Counted from the stretch's first letter, positions 26,582-36,450 are shown. The stretch is 64,000 nt of DNA from Chromohalobacter marismortui (GCF_004364315.1 NZ_SOBR01000003.1:248001-312000), one strand, 5' to 3'. Numbers and translations are program-made. Notes: generated from the sequence alone by a model not told the origin.

Positions 26582-28324
26582 TCACTCGCTAGAACCGGCC
26601 GCCATCCATTGCTTCATCAGTTCATCATAGGGAACGGTGGTGCCCTGCGGCATCTCGTTGTCCAGCTTGGGCTTAGGCGCTCCCGGTTGGGATAGCCAGT
26701 ATTCTGGATCTCGCTTCTCATTGAGATTCGGTGAATACGTATCGAACACATCGGCTCGAGCAAGACGCGACATGATGTTGTCCAGGTCAGCAGCCAGGTT
26801 ATCGAGTGCCTCTTTGGGAGCGACATCACCGCTTACGGCCGGCGACAAGTTTTCCCACCACAAGGGCGCCATTCGCGGATAGTCCGGGACATTGGTGCTC
26901 GATGGCGTCCACTTGGCTGCATTGGGACTACGATAAAACTCCACCAGCCCACCGAGCTTGGGCGCCATTTGCGTCATTTTTTCAGAGAAAATATCCGATT
27001 TACGGATCGGGGTCAGGCCCGCCAGCAACTTTTCGAGCGAGACGGTCTTTGAAACAGTAAACTGCGCAAAGAGCCAAGCGGCCGTCCGTCGATCCTCGGG
27101 CGTGGATTTAAAGAAGGTCCAGGCTCCCACATCTTGATACCCGACCTTCATGCCTTCTTCCCAGTACGGCCCCGTCGGCGATGGCGCCATCCTCCACTTA
27201 GGATTTCCATCTTCATCGGTCACCGGCAGATCGGGCCCGGTCATATCCGCAGTAAAGGCCGAATACCAAAAGATCTGCTGGGCAATATTGCCTTGCGCAG
27301 GCACCGGCCCCGCCTCACTGAACGTCATGCCGCTCGCCTCGGGCGGTGCATACTTCTTCAGCCAATCGACCATTTTGGTCACGGCAAAAACCGAGGCCGG
27401 TGAGTTGGTGGCCCCGCCACGCGAAACGCTGGCACCGACCGGTTGACTCTGCTCGTTGACGCGAATCCCCCAGTCATCCACCGGGTTGCCAAACGGCACC
27501 CCCGGACTTCCCATACCCGCCATGGAGAGCCAGGAGTCATGGAAGCGCCATCCCAGCGAGGGATCCCGACGACCGTAATCCATGTGGCCATACACCTTGT
27601 GGCCATCAATCTCGCCGACATGCTCGGTGAAGAACTCGGCAATATCTTCATAGGCCGTCCAATTGGTAGGAACGCCTAGGTCATACCCATAGATATCACG
27701 AAATTTCTTCTGCAGATCCTCACGCTGAAACCAATCGTAGCGGAACCAATATAGGTTGGCGAACTGCTGCGTTGGCAACTGATAAAGACTACCGTCGGGC
27801 CCCGTCCCATATTGCAATCCCATGAAATCATCGAGATCCAAAGTGGGCAGCGTGTAATCGGCCCACTCGTTTTTCATGGCCTCGGAAATATTGACGGTAT
27901 CACCATAGCGAATATGCGTACCGATGGAATCTGTATCATTGACGTAACCATCATATATATTACGTCCTGTTTGCATCTGGGTCTGCATATTGGTGACAAC
28001 ATCACCCTCACCGATGATATTATGAGTGAGGTTGATACCCGTCAGCTTGCTAAAAGCCTTCGCCAGGACGTCACGTTCATAAACGTGCGTCGTCAGGCCC
28101 TCCGCGACCGTATTGATCTCCATTCCACGAAAAGGCTCGGCTGCCTTGGCAAACCACATGAGCTCTTCGATCTGTTGTTCACGTGTCAGTGTCGATTCCT
28201 GAAAGTGCTTATCCACCAATTGCTCTGCAATGGCCCGAGTATCTCTCTCATCGGCGTGCACTGAGCCGCTTGCAAGCATCACGCCTGCGGCAAGCAGAGA
28301 GAATCGTATTCTTATAGCTTTCAT
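26582..28324 (-). CDS. glpV: Glycerol-type ABC transporter, periplasmic binding protein
   Basis: A 580-residue secreted solute-binding protein. The signal peptide MKAIRIRFSLLAAGVMLASG ends near VHA before DERD. The unusual length for a carbohydrate-binding protein, and GLTTHVYERDVLAKAF, LPTQQFANLYWFRYDWF and GAWTFFKSTPEDRRTAAWLF, fit the Rhizobium GlpV group. The DUF2160 gene and the paired ATPases upstream strengthen this. The start at 28324 has GAGG 5 bases upstream; the GTG at 28330 is less likely. It is the last gene of the operon. Confidence 0.83.
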   Translation of the reverse strand: MKAIRIRFSLLAAGVMLASGSVHADERDTRAIAEQLVDKHFQESTLTREQQIEELMWFAKAAEPFRGMEINTVAEGLTTHVYERDVLAKAFSKLTGINLTHNIIGEGDVVTNMQTQMQTGRNIYDGYVNDTDSIGTHIRYGDTVNISEAMKNEWADYTLPTLDLDDFMGLQYGTGPDGSLYQLPTQQFANLYWFRYDWFQREDLQKKFRDIYGYDLGVPTNWTAYEDIAEFFTEHVGEIDGHKVYGHMDYGRRDPSLGWRFHDSWLSMAGMGSPGVPFGNPVDDWGIRVNEQSQPVGASVSRGGATNSPASVFAVTKMVDWLKKYAPPEASGMTFSEAGPVPAQGNIAQQIFWYSAFTADMTGPDLPVTDEDGNPKWRMAPSPTGPYWEEGMKVGYQDVGAWTFFKSTPEDRRTAAWLFAQFTVSKTVSLEKLLAGLTPIRKSDIFSEKMTQMAPKLGGLVEFYRSPNAAKWTPSSTNVPDYPRMAPLWWENLSPAVSGDVAPKEALDNLAADLDNIMSRLARADVFDTYSPNLNEKRDPEYWLSQPGAPKPKLDNEMPQGTTVPYDELMKQWMAAGSSE

Positions 28325-28379
28325 AGTCACCTCTTCGATTGTGGTTTTTCGTCCGTGAAACTACAGCTCCAAGCAACGG

Positions 28380-28652
28380 TTACCCCCAGCGTATCAGCAC
28401 CAACATCCAAAGGATGGAGACGCTCAAGGCAATCCAGATATTGAGTGAAGTAAAGCCAACCACCAACAAGTGAATATAGGCGGCACAAAGCAGACCGATA
28501 AACAGCCGGTCACCCCGTGTGGTTGAAATCGGTAAAAACCCCTTGCGCTCGACCGTGGGTGAGACAACCTCCCAGACCGTCATCCCTGATAGCATCAGGG
28601 CAATGGCCATGAAAAATATCGCAGTAGGCGTCGTCCAAACCATCCATTCCAT
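28380..28652 (-). CDS. glpU: DUF2160 small membrane protein of glycerol ABC operon
   Basis: A 90-residue protein with three hydrophobic segments (TAIFFMAIALMLSGMTVWEV; FIGLLCAAYIHLLVVGF; IWIALSVSILWMLVLI). The central TVERKGFLPISTTRGDRLF is typical of DUF2160, a family found almost only inside glpSTPQ(U)V operons; its role there is unknown. GAGGGGGCG precedes the ATG. It sits between permease glpQ and binding protein glpV. Confidence 0.83.
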   Translation of the reverse strand: MEWMVWTTPTAIFFMAIALMLSGMTVWEVVSPTVERKGFLPISTTRGDRLFIGLLCAAYIHLLVVGFTSLNIWIALSVSILWMLVLIRWG

Positions 28653-28663
28653 ATCACGCCCCC

Positions 28664-29557
28664 TCAGGTTCGGCCTAGAGCAAAGCCCTTGGCAATATGA
28701 TTACGAACAAAATAAACCACCACGATGCCAGGCAGAATCGTCAAGACGCCGGCGGCAGATAGCGTTCCCCAGTCAATCCCCGAGGCTCCCTTTGTTTGAG
28801 TCATAACGGAAGCGATAGGCTGTGCGTTGGTCGCAGTCAACGTATTGGCGAGCAGTAATTCGACCCAAGAGAACATGAACAAGAAGAACAGGGTAACCCC
28901 TATACCCGAGCTGATCATGGGCACAAAAATCTTGACGAAAAACTTGGGGAAACTGTAGCCATCGATAAACGCCATTTCATCGACTTCCTTAGGCACACCA
29001 CTCATGAATCCTTCCAGAATCCAGACCGCAAGCGGAATATTGAACAGGCAATGTGCCAGAGCCACCGAAAAATGAGTATCGAAGAGCCCAACCGTATAAT
29101 AGAGTTGAAAATAAGGCAGCAAGAAAACTGCCGGTGGCGCCATGAGGTTAGTCAACAGCCAGAAAAAAAGATGCTTATCGCCTATAAATTTATAACGACT
29201 GAAAGCATAGGCTGCCGGCAATGCCACCACAATACTTATCAGCATGTTCATCAAGACATAAGAAATAGAGTTGACATACCCCATATACCAATTAGAAGTT
29301 GTAAAAATCTTGACATAGTGTTCAGCAGTAAAATCCTGCGGCCACAACGTCAAGGCACTCAGTATCTCGTTATTGGACTGGAATGACATATTGAGAAGCC
29401 AGTATATGGGCAACATCAAAAAGATGACGTAGATGCCCACCAGCCCTCGACGACGCCACTGGGTGGAAGCCGAGCGCGCTCTGCGACGGCGACGGTTATT
29501 GGCAGCCGCTGCCCGATCACGCACGGCCTCTGGTGTTGTGGGTAGTATATTTCTCAT
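28664..29557 (-). CDS. glpQ: Glycerol-type ABC transporter, permease 2
   Basis: A 297-residue MalG-type permease. A basic N-terminal stretch (RRRRRARS) precedes six hydrophobic segments. The EAA loop is FMSGVPKEVDEMAFIDGYSF, with the invariant D-G. Family ties come from its place after glpP (one base between stop and start) and AAGGAAGG before the ATG. The region is visibly AT-richer than the window at large. Confidence 0.85.
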   Translation of the reverse strand: MRNILPTTPEAVRDRAAAANNRRRRRARSASTQWRRRGLVGIYVIFLMLPIYWLLNMSFQSNNEILSALTLWPQDFTAEHYVKIFTTSNWYMGYVNSISYVLMNMLISIVVALPAAYAFSRYKFIGDKHLFFWLLTNLMAPPAVFLLPYFQLYYTVGLFDTHFSVALAHCLFNIPLAVWILEGFMSGVPKEVDEMAFIDGYSFPKFFVKIFVPMISSGIGVTLFFLFMFSWVELLLANTLTATNAQPIASVMTQTKGASGIDWGTLSAAGVLTILPGIVVVYFVRNHIAKGFALGRT

Positions 29558-29558
29558 C

Positions 29559-30440
29559 TCACCCTTCCTTGTTTTTATCGTCTTTCTGCATATTCATGAT
29601 GGCGGTGTAGAACACCCAGCAGACAAGCAGAATAATCAGAAAATAAATGAGCGAGAACGCTGCTGACGGCCCCAAATCCTGTTGACCAATAGCCATAGTG
29701 GTAAGTGACTGGCTAAGAAACGTCGTTGAACTGCCAGGACCACCGCCGGTTAAAACGAAAGGCTCTGCATATATCTTGAAGGAGTACATGAAGCGCAACA
29801 ATACGCCAATAACCAACACATTGGTTAACTTGGGAAGCTGGATATGGCGAAATATGGCCCATTTGGAAGCACGATCGATACGTGCCGCCTGATAATAGGC
29901 ATCCGGAATCGAGCGCAGGCCACTAAAGCAAAGCAAGGCGATCAGAGGCGTCCAGTGCCAGACATCCATCAGGATGATGGTCGCCCAAGCATCCACTGGA
30001 TTTGCCGTAATGTTGTAGCCATAACCCAACTCGCGTAGCCCCCACCCCATGAGCCCAATATCGCCACGGGTGAAGATTTGCCAAATGCTGCCGACCACAT
30101 TCCAGGGGATCAATAATGGCATGGTAACGAGTATGAGCATGGCCGATGCCTGCCAGCCCTTCTTGGGCATTATCAGAGCAATACCGATCCCCAAGGGCAC
30201 TTCGATGGCCAGCACGGTCAGCGAGAAGGCAAACTGACGCACCAAGGCCGCCTGTAGTGCAGGATCATTGAGCATCTGCTTGAACCACTCGGTCCCCGTA
30301 AAGAACCGAGTATGAGCATCGAAGACATCCTGGACCGAATAGTTCACCACGGTCATCAATGGAATAATGGCGGTAAACGCTACCAGCAATAGCATGGGTA
30401 GAATCAACCACCATGCCCGGTTATTGTAGACTTTATTCAT
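29559..30440 (-). CDS. glpP: Glycerol-type ABC transporter, permease 1
   Basis: A 293-residue MalF-type permease with about six hydrophobic segments. The EAA loop is SIPDAYYQAARIDRASKWAI. The start at 30440 overlaps the end of glpT by 8 bases (ATGAATAA) and has GGAG 7 bases upstream. A longer frame to 30488 is rejected because it lies inside glpT. Confidence 0.85.
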   Translation of the reverse strand: MNKVYNNRAWWLILPMLLLVAFTAIIPLMTVVNYSVQDVFDAHTRFFTGTEWFKQMLNDPALQAALVRQFAFSLTVLAIEVPLGIGIALIMPKKGWQASAMLILVTMPLLIPWNVVGSIWQIFTRGDIGLMGWGLRELGYGYNITANPVDAWATIILMDVWHWTPLIALLCFSGLRSIPDAYYQAARIDRASKWAIFRHIQLPKLTNVLVIGVLLRFMYSFKIYAEPFVLTGGGPGSSTTFLSQSLTTMAIGQQDLGPSAAFSLIYFLIILLVCWVFYTAIMNMQKDDKNKEG

Positions 30441-31533
30441 GACCGCTCTCCACGCGATATTCATCGATGTATAGGCCAAGTCGGTCATCGGGAAAACGAA
30501 GCCATGCCTTGCTACTTGGCGTTGCCTGATCTTCCGCTATACGCGCCTTGAGGACGACATTGCCCAGCATGAGATGCACGATAGAAAAGGTCCCCAAATC
30601 CTGAGCGTAATCTACCCGAGCCTCCATCCCACCTTCGATTGGCTCTGGATGCACCTCGATGAACTCTGGGCGGATACCCAACTTGATATTGCTGGAATCG
30701 GCATGCGCCACGGCATCACAAATATGCTGTCCCACGACCAATTCGGCGTCACCACTCATGACGCGGCCGTCACTCATCACGACATCCAGAAAATTCATTC
30801 CGGGACTACCGATAAAATAGCCGACAAACGTATGCCTTGGCTCTTCGAACAATTCACGTGGCGTTCCGAACTGGACGATCTGACCTTCATACATCACCGC
30901 GATCTTGTCTGCAAAAGTAGAGGCCTCGAGCTGATCGTGAGTCACATAGATCATGGTGACTCCAAAGCGTTGATGAATCTCTTTCAACTTGCGGCGAAGC
31001 TTCCACTTGAGTTGAGGATCAATAACGGTGAGCGGTTCATCGAATAAAATCGCCGCAACATCGTCACGTACCAGTCCACGCCCCATGGAAACCTTCTGTT
31101 TTTCATCGGCGGTCAGGTTCTTGGCCTTGCGCTTGAGCTGGGCAGTAAGTTCCAGCACATCGGCAACTTCCATGACGCGCTCGTGAACGCGCGCCTCGGG
31201 CGTCTTCACGTTACGTAGCGGGAAGGCCAGATTGTCATAGACCGTCATGGTGTCGTAAACGACGGGGAACTGAAAAACTTGCGCGATGTTGCGCGCCTCG
31301 GGGGGCATGTCGTTGACCAGTTCACCATCAAAGAGAACCTCGCCGCTCGAAGGTTCCAGCAAGCCGGAAATGATGTTCAGCAGCGTCGATTTACCACAGC
31401 CAGAAGGCCCGAGCAGCGCATAGGCTCCTCCTTGATGCCAGACGTGGTCCATCTCGCGGATGGCATAATCCTCTGATGACGTTGGATCGGCGAGATAGGT
31501 ATGGGCAAGGGATTTTAGAGTGATTTCTGCCAT
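30433..31533 (-). CDS. glpT: Glycerol-type ABC transporter, ATP-binding protein 2 (degenerate signature motif)
   Basis: A 366-residue MalK-type ATPase. Walker A is LLGPSGCGKSTLLNIISG and Walker B is AAILFDEPLTVIDP. The H-loop is YVTHDQ, and a C-terminal regulatory domain follows from about 240. The ABC signature, normally LSGGQ, reads NLTADEKQKVSMGRG. With GlpS carrying a normal signature, the heterodimer would have one consensus and one degenerate ATP site. The start MAEITLKSL at 31533 has GGAGG upstream and lies one base after the glpS stop. Confidence 0.85.
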   Translation of the reverse strand: MAEITLKSLAHTYLADPTSSEDYAIREMDHVWHQGGAYALLGPSGCGKSTLLNIISGLLEPSSGEVLFDGELVNDMPPEARNIAQVFQFPVVYDTMTVYDNLAFPLRNVKTPEARVHERVMEVADVLELTAQLKRKAKNLTADEKQKVSMGRGLVRDDVAAILFDEPLTVIDPQLKWKLRRKLKEIHQRFGVTMIYVTHDQLEASTFADKIAVMYEGQIVQFGTPRELFEEPRHTFVGYFIGSPGMNFLDVVMSDGRVMSGDAELVVGQHICDAVAHADSSNIKLGIRPEFIEVHPEPIEGGMEARVDYAQDLGTFSIVHLMLGNVVLKARIAEDQATPSSKAWLRFPDDRLGLYIDEYRVESGHE

Positions 31534-31534
31534 G

Positions 31535-32623
31535 TCAGCTTCCTCCCAGATGCATGGGTGTATGCGCGACTGCACCCTGCTGATCGAAGACATACATCTT
31601 GTGGGCCGGAAGATAGAGTGTTACCGATGCATCCACCGAGAACTCATGGATACCCTCAAGGTACACTGTCATATTGAAACGTTCGTCATGCACGTGAAGA
31701 AACGTCTCGGAACCACTGATCTCCGCTAGATCCACTATCATGTGGAGCGTAATGTCATTGCTCGTCTGAGGTGTCAATGAAATGTGCGAGGCACGTACGC
31801 CAAAGCGATACTCGCCCGCCGGTAGTCGCTTCAAATAACGGTCCAGTGAAAAATACGTTTTACGATCGAAGGTCAGCTCCTCCCCAGAGACGACACCGTC
31901 CAGAATATTGATGGAGGGTTCGGAGAACATCTCCGCCGTGAGGATGTCCTGAGGACGATGATAAACATCTTCGGTGCGGCCGTACTGCAATAGGCGACCT
32001 TCGTGCAATACCGCCGTATTACCTCCTAATGCCAGCGCCTCGGCAGGTTCAGTGGTTGCATAAACCGCAATGCAATTACGCTCGCTAAAGACGGCACGCA
32101 ATTCTTCTCGAAATTCTTCACGAAGCTTGTAATCCAGATTGACCAATGGCTCGTCGAAGAGGACAACGTCCGCATCCTTTACCAGGGCCCGTCCCATGGC
32201 GGTACGCTGTTGTTGTCCGCCGGAAAGTTCAAGTGGGAGACGGTCAAGCAAATGCTCGATATGAAGCATTTCGGCGATATTTCTTACCCGTCGATCGACC
32301 TCCGCACGTGGTACCTTGGCGAGCTTCAGCGGTGATGCAATGTTATTATAAACCGTCAGACTCGGGTAATTGATGAATTGCTGATAGACCATCGACACAT
32401 TACGATGACGTACCGAGACGCCGGTGACATCTTGGTCATTCATTATCAAGCGCCCGTGGGTCGGGGAGTCGAGTCCGGCCATCAAGCGCATCAACGTTGT
32501 TTTACCCGCCAGAGTACGTCCCAGCAGGACATTGAAAGAGCCGGGCTGTAGCTCTAGATTCACGTCTTTTATATGGGACTCGCCACCGACCTGCCGATCG
32601 ATGTTTTCCAGGATCAATGACAT
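31535..32623 (-). CDS. glpS: Glycerol-type ABC transporter, ATP-binding protein 1
   Basis: A 362-residue MalK-type ATPase that opens the operon. Walker A is LLGRTLAGKTTLMRLMAGL, the signature is LSGGQQQRTAMGRAL, and Walker B is VVLFDEPLVNLDYKL. The position of the H-loop reads YATTEPAEALAL, so the usual histidine is replaced. The start at 32623 (MSLILENI) is by homology; the ribosome-binding site is weak. A TTG at 32635 is a less likely alternative. Confidence 0.85.
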   Translation of the reverse strand: MSLILENIDRQVGGESHIKDVNLELQPGSFNVLLGRTLAGKTTLMRLMAGLDSPTHGRLIMNDQDVTGVSVRHRNVSMVYQQFINYPSLTVYNNIASPLKLAKVPRAEVDRRVRNIAEMLHIEHLLDRLPLELSGGQQQRTAMGRALVKDADVVLFDEPLVNLDYKLREEFREELRAVFSERNCIAVYATTEPAEALALGGNTAVLHEGRLLQYGRTEDVYHRPQDILTAEMFSEPSINILDGVVSGEELTFDRKTYFSLDRYLKRLPAGEYRFGVRASHISLTPQTSNDITLHMIVDLAEISGSETFLHVHDERFNMTVYLEGIHEFSVDASVTLYLPAHKMYVFDQQGAVAHTPMHLGGS

Positions 32624-32718
32624 GGCGCATCTCAAATAGTCGTTGTTAGTGCATGACGATTCACGTCACTGCCCTTACAACCCTAGGCGAGGCGCATTTT
32701 TTTAACAATGCCGCTCAT

Positions 32719-32735
32719 TATCGAAAACCGAATAT
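32719..32735 (-). promoter_or_regulatory. Candidate GlpR operator upstream of glpS
   Basis: On the minus strand the site reads ATATTCGGTTTTCGATA. It is nearly the same as ATGTTCGTTTTCGATTA in front of glpD (41395-41411). TTCG repeated at short spacing is common to both. It sits about 100 bases from the glpS start, in an AT-rich leader. GATAAT inside or beside it could be a -10 element. Confidence 0.5.
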
Positions 32736-32836
32736 GCGATCTTGAAAACGGCAAAAAATCTTGCAAGGCATTGTTTTATTTAATTTTTTATTGGACTTAT
32801 ACTTTATATTGAGAAACGAAAGCGCTAAACAGAGAC

Positions 32837-32875
32837 AAAAAAACGGCCCTGCGTTCGTATATGAACGCAGGGCCG
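32837..32875 (-). terminator. Intrinsic terminator of upp
   Basis: A perfect 13-bp stem (CGGCCCTGCGTTC / GAACGCAGGGCCG) with a six-base loop is followed, on the minus strand, by seven T. It begins 29 bases after the upp stop and separates upp from the glpSTPQUV operon. Confidence 0.93.
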
Positions 32876-32903
32876 CGAGCGAAAAGCAGCGTCCAGGACG
32901 GGG

Positions 32904-33533
32904 TCAGCGTGTACCGAATATCTTGTCACCGGCATCCCCCAGGCCGGGGATGATATAGCCATTCTCATCGAGGCGCTCATCAACAGCGGCGGTGTAGATC
33001 TCCACCTCGGGATAAGCCTCCTGAACCCGGGCGATACCTTCCGGTGCCGCCACCAGGACAATGACCTTGACCTGTGGGCACCCTCGCTCCTTGAGCATGT
33101 CCAGCGTGGCGACCATAGAGCCGCCCGTCGCCAACATGGGGTCAATGACGATCGCTAATCGCTCGTCGAGGTCGCCGACGAACTTCTCGAAATACGGCAC
33201 CGGCTCCAGCGTCTCTTCGTTACGATAAAGCCCCACAACACTGACGCGCGCACTGGGAATGAGGTCGGTAACGCCGTCGAGCATCCCAAGACCGGCACGC
33301 AGAATAGGGACCACGGTGACCTTCTTGCCCTTGAGCAACTCGACTTCGAGCAAGCCTCCGCTCCACCCCGGAATCTCGGTTTTCTGAGTCTCGAGATCCT
33401 GCGTCGCTTCATAGGTCAGCAACTTGGCGACTTCGCTGGCCAGTTCACGGAAGCTCTTGGTACTGATACCGGCTTCGCGCATCAAGCCCAGCTTATGCTT
33501 GACCAGGGGGTGTTGGATGGCATGAACGCTCAT
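32904..33533 (-). CDS. upp: Uracil phosphoribosyltransferase
   Basis: A 209-residue cytosolic enzyme converting uracil and PRPP to [23 protein letters not shown] at the N-terminus, [14 protein letters not shown], the PRPP loop [12 protein letters not shown] and the uracil-binding C-terminus [18 protein letters not shown] are all intact. The start at 33533 (MSVHAIQHP) is by homology, with AAGGAT 11 bases upstream. uraA is found on the same strand beyond the glp operon. Confidence 0.97.
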   Translation of the reverse strand: MSVHAIQHPLVKHKLGLMREAGISTKSFRELASEVAKLLTYEATQDLETQKTEIPGWSGGLLEVELLKGKKVTVVPILRAGLGMLDGVTDLIPSARVSVVGLYRNEETLEPVPYFEKFVGDLDERLAIVIDPMLATGGSMVATLDMLKERGCPQVKVIVLVAAPEGIARVQEAYPEVEIYTAAVDERLDENGYIIPGLGDAGDKIFGTR

Positions 33534-33660
33534 GTCGGGGGATATCCTTTCGGCGATGACGAGCCGAACCACATTCCACGCTGGCCATGCGGTTACGTCA
33601 TGGACGCGGCCGGAACACGGTTCGGATTTACGTGCATTCTAGCGTGTCAGGGGAACTGGG

Positions 33661-34362
33661 TTAAGAGGACGCTGCGAGCTCAGGCTGCACCGGCAATTGC
33701 CAGTCAATGCCCTCTCGGCCCCGAGCGACCAAGAAGTCATTGGCTTGGGAAAAGTGACGCTGACCGAAGAAGCCACGATGCGCCGACAAGGGAGAGGGAT
33801 GCGGCGCGTGCAGCACTAGGTGTTTCTGACGATCGACGAACGCCGCCTTCTTCTGTGCGTAACTGCCCCACAGCAAGAAAACCACGCCATCGCATTGCTC
33901 GTTGACGACCTGGATCGCGCGATCGGTGAAGAGCTCCCACCCCTGGCCTCGATGCGCGCCAGCGTTGCCCTGCTCGACGGTCAACACACTATTGAGCATC
34001 AACACGCCCTGACGTGCCCACGACTCGAGAAAACCATGCGACACAGGACTCGCGCCCACATCCTGGGCCAGCTCCTTGTAGATATTCTGCAAGGATGGAG
34101 GGACGGGCACACCGGGCCGCACCGAGAAACACAGCCCATGTGCCTGGTGCGGACCGTGATACGGATCTTGCCCCAGGATCACGACGCGGACCCGGTCTAA
34201 CGGCGCCAGCTCGAAGGCACGAAACCAGTGAGCAGAATGCGGGTAGATCACCTTGTGCTGGGCTTTCTCGCGCGCCAGAAACGCGCGTAACGCCTGCATG
34301 TAAGGCGCATCGAACTCGGGGCCGAGATGATGCTGCCAGCTATCCGGCAAGACCTGGGGCAT
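33661..34362 (-). CDS. ung: Uracil-DNA glycosylase (family 1)
   Basis: A 233-residue base-excision repair enzyme. The water-activating loop is [11 protein letters not shown] with Asp66, the uracil pocket has [16 protein letters not shown], and the minor-groove loop is [22 protein letters not shown] serves either the ATG at 34362 or the GTG one codon earlier. Confidence 0.97.
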   Translation of the reverse strand: MPQVLPDSWQHHLGPEFDAPYMQALRAFLAREKAQHKVIYPHSAHWFRAFELAPLDRVRVVILGQDPYHGPHQAHGLCFSVRPGVPVPPSLQNIYKELAQDVGASPVSHGFLESWARQGVLMLNSVLTVEQGNAGAHRGQGWELFTDRAIQVVNEQCDGVVFLLWGSYAQKKAAFVDRQKHLVLHAPHPSPLSAHRGFFGQRHFSQANDFLVARGREGIDWQLPVQPELAASS

Positions 34363-34394
34363 CACGGGATTTCCTTACCTCTGACGATGAATGA

Positions 34395-34883
34395 TCACGC
34401 ATCGCGCGAGCGAACCTGGTCGACCAGCGGCTCGACATAGGCAATCCCCATGTCCCAGGGAAACTGAATCCAGCAATCCTGAGCGACCTCGGTCAGGTAT
34501 TGGTCGACCAGCGGGCGACCTTCCGGCTTGGCATAGACAGTCACGAAATGTGCCTGGGGCAGCATTTCACGCACCGCTCGAGCTGTCTTGCCGGTATCGA
34601 CCAGGTCGTCGACCAGCAACCAGCCATCGCCGTCGTGCTCAACGCCCTTCATGACGTTCAAGCCGCCTTGTTCCTGGTGCTCGTAACTCTTGATGCACAC
34701 GGTGTCGATCAAACGCACATTGAGCTCACGCGCAATCAACGCCGCAGGAATCAAACCACCGCGCGTGATGGCAACGATCCCCTTGAAGTCTCGCTCGACA
34801 AGTTGATGGCACAGAGCACGCACGTCGCGATGCAACTGGTCCCAGGAAACGGTGAATTGCTGGTGATAGCGATCGGTACTCAT
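34395..34883 (-). CDS. gpt: Xanthine-guanine phosphoribosyltransferase
   Basis: A 162-residue purine salvage enzyme. The PRPP loop is [30 protein letters not shown] and the C-terminal WIQFPWDMG fit Gpt rather than Hpt or Apt. [20 protein letters not shown] is the expected N-terminus (E. coli Gpt is 152 residues). No clear ribosome-binding site is visible. It lies between ung and apt, all on one strand. Confidence 0.93.
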   Translation of the reverse strand: MSTDRYHQQFTVSWDQLHRDVRALCHQLVERDFKGIVAITRGGLIPAALIARELNVRLIDTVCIKSYEHQEQGGLNVMKGVEHDGDGWLLVDDLVDTGKTARAVREMLPQAHFVTVYAKPEGRPLVDQYLTEVAQDCWIQFPWDMGIAYVEPLVDQVRSRDA

Positions 34884-34950
34884 GGGGAAGACCACGCGGA
34901 TGAAGATGGGGAAGACTAGAGAGGGCGCGAGAGCCACACGCCCACGCTCA

Positions 34951-35496
34951 TCATTCGTGCTCGGTAAACGTGCAGACGGCGAACACATTATGGCCGGCTT
35001 CGCGGAGCTTCTGCGCGCCACCTAGTTCGGGAAGGTCAATGATCGCGGCGGTCTCGACCACCTGCCCTCCGCTACGCTGAATCAGCGAGGCCGCCGCCAG
35101 CATGGTGCCGCCGGTGGCAATCAGATCATCCATGACCAGAATACGATCACCCTCGCGGAAGGCATCGGAATGCAACTCGACCGTCGACTCACCGTATTCC
35201 AGCATGTAGGTTTCGCTGATGGTCTTGAACGGCAACTTGCCTTTCTTGCGCACCGGCACAAAGCTGCACCCCAGCTCATACGCTACCGGCGCGCCGATGA
35301 TGAAGCCCCGCGCATCGATCGCGGCGATCGCATCCAGATTGAGCTCCTGGTAACGGTGCACGAAGCTATCGATGAGCTTGCGGAAGGCAGCGCTGTTCTG
35401 CAGCACCGGCGTGATATCACGGAAGTTGACGCCCGGCTGGGGCCAATCGGGGACGGTACGAATGACCGACTTGATGTAATCGCCATAAATGCTCAT
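34951..35496 (-). CDS. apt: Adenine phosphoribosyltransferase
   Basis: A 181-residue enzyme that converts adenine and PRPP to [59 protein letters not shown] and the PRPP loop [14 protein letters not shown] identify Apt. The start [10 protein letters not shown] at 35496 has GGAG 6 bases upstream; earlier in-frame starts are not conserved. Confidence 0.96.
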   Translation of the reverse strand: MSIYGDYIKSVIRTVPDWPQPGVNFRDITPVLQNSAAFRKLIDSFVHRYQELNLDAIAAIDARGFIIGAPVAYELGCSFVPVRKKGKLPFKTISETYMLEYGESTVELHSDAFREGDRILVMDDLIATGGTMLAAASLIQRSGGQVVETAAIIDLPELGGAQKLREAGHNVFAVCTFTEHE

Positions 35497-35620
35497 CTGG
35501 AGCTCCATCAGCAATGCATGCGGCTTTAGCCGCGACGGGCAGCGGACAAAGCGGCAAATGGTACCCAATGCAACGCCAGGAATCGAGGGGGCACATCGGA
35601 TCCTCGATCCCTATACGGTT

Positions 35621-36235
35621 TCATGATGCGCCGCGGGCCGTCATGACCCGCTCGACCGTTTCGACGATGGCCTGCGTCTGCGGATCGATCTCGATATTGA
35701 CACAGTCGCCCAGCATTCGCTCACCCAACGTCGTCCGCGCCAAGGTCTCGGGAATCAGGTCGACACAGAAGCGCTTGCCCTCGACCGCACCGATGGTCAG
35801 GCTGATACCGTCGACGCCAATATAGCCCTTCTCGAACAAGAACCGCGCATGCGCATCGGGCAATGCAAACCAGAGGCGGCGATTGTTCGGCGCTTCCTCG
35901 AGCTCCTCCAGGGGCGCCTGGCATATCACATGCCCGGACATCGCATGACCACCGATCTCATCGCCGATACGAGCGGCCCGCTCGAGATTGACATGATCGC
36001 CGACGCTCAGCGCCCCCAGGTTGGTGAGACGCAACGTTTCACGCATCAGGTCGAAAGATACATGGTTCCCCTCGATTCCCGTCACCGACAGGCAGCATCC
36101 ATTGTGCGATACCGAAGCCCCGGTTTCGAGCCCGTCCGCCATGCCCTCGGGAAACATCACCACGTGGCGCCGAAACTGGACGTCTTCTTCCACGGCGACC
36201 ACTGTGCCTACGCCCTGCACGATACCGGTAAACAT
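35621..36235 (-). CDS. ribE: Riboflavin synthase
   Basis: A 204-residue enzyme dismutating two 6,7-dimethyl-8-ribityllumazine molecules to riboflavin. Two lumazine-binding repeats are visible: MFTGIVQGVGTVV ... GASVSHNGCCLSVT ... FDLMRETLRLTNLG, then MSGHVICQAPLE ... GYIGVDGISLTIGA ... LIPETLARTTLG. No FMN riboswitch is seen in the ~200 bases upstream. It is divergent from the metNIQ leader. Confidence 0.95.
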   Translation of the reverse strand: MFTGIVQGVGTVVAVEEDVQFRRHVVMFPEGMADGLETGASVSHNGCCLSVTGIEGNHVSFDLMRETLRLTNLGALSVGDHVNLERAARIGDEIGGHAMSGHVICQAPLEELEEAPNNRRLWFALPDAHARFLFEKGYIGVDGISLTIGAVEGKRFCVDLIPETLARTTLGERMLGDCVNIEIDPQTQAIVETVERVMTARGAS

Positions 36236-36408
36236 CTAGACTCCTATTTGCTAACGACAGCGTGTCAAGACGCTGTACTGCCGCATGACGACTCACTATA
36301 CCATGGCCCGACAATGTCCACCGCCAGACGCCTACACCTTTAAAAAGCCACGAAAAAGACGATTTTTCTGATCCCAAGACCTGTCAGCAAGAACTTGGCC
36401 TAGGAATA

Positions 36409-36437
36409 TTGACAGGTTACGGGAGGCTACCTAGAAT
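36409..36437 (+). promoter_or_regulatory. Sigma-70 promoter of the met operon
   Basis: A perfect -35 TTGACA (36409-36414), a 17-base spacer and a -10 TAGAAT (36432-36437). The predicted start is near 36443, just ahead of the riboswitch. The rest of 36236-36408, between ribE and this promoter, shows nothing distinct. Confidence 0.88.
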
Positions 36438-36450
36438 TCACCGCTTATTG

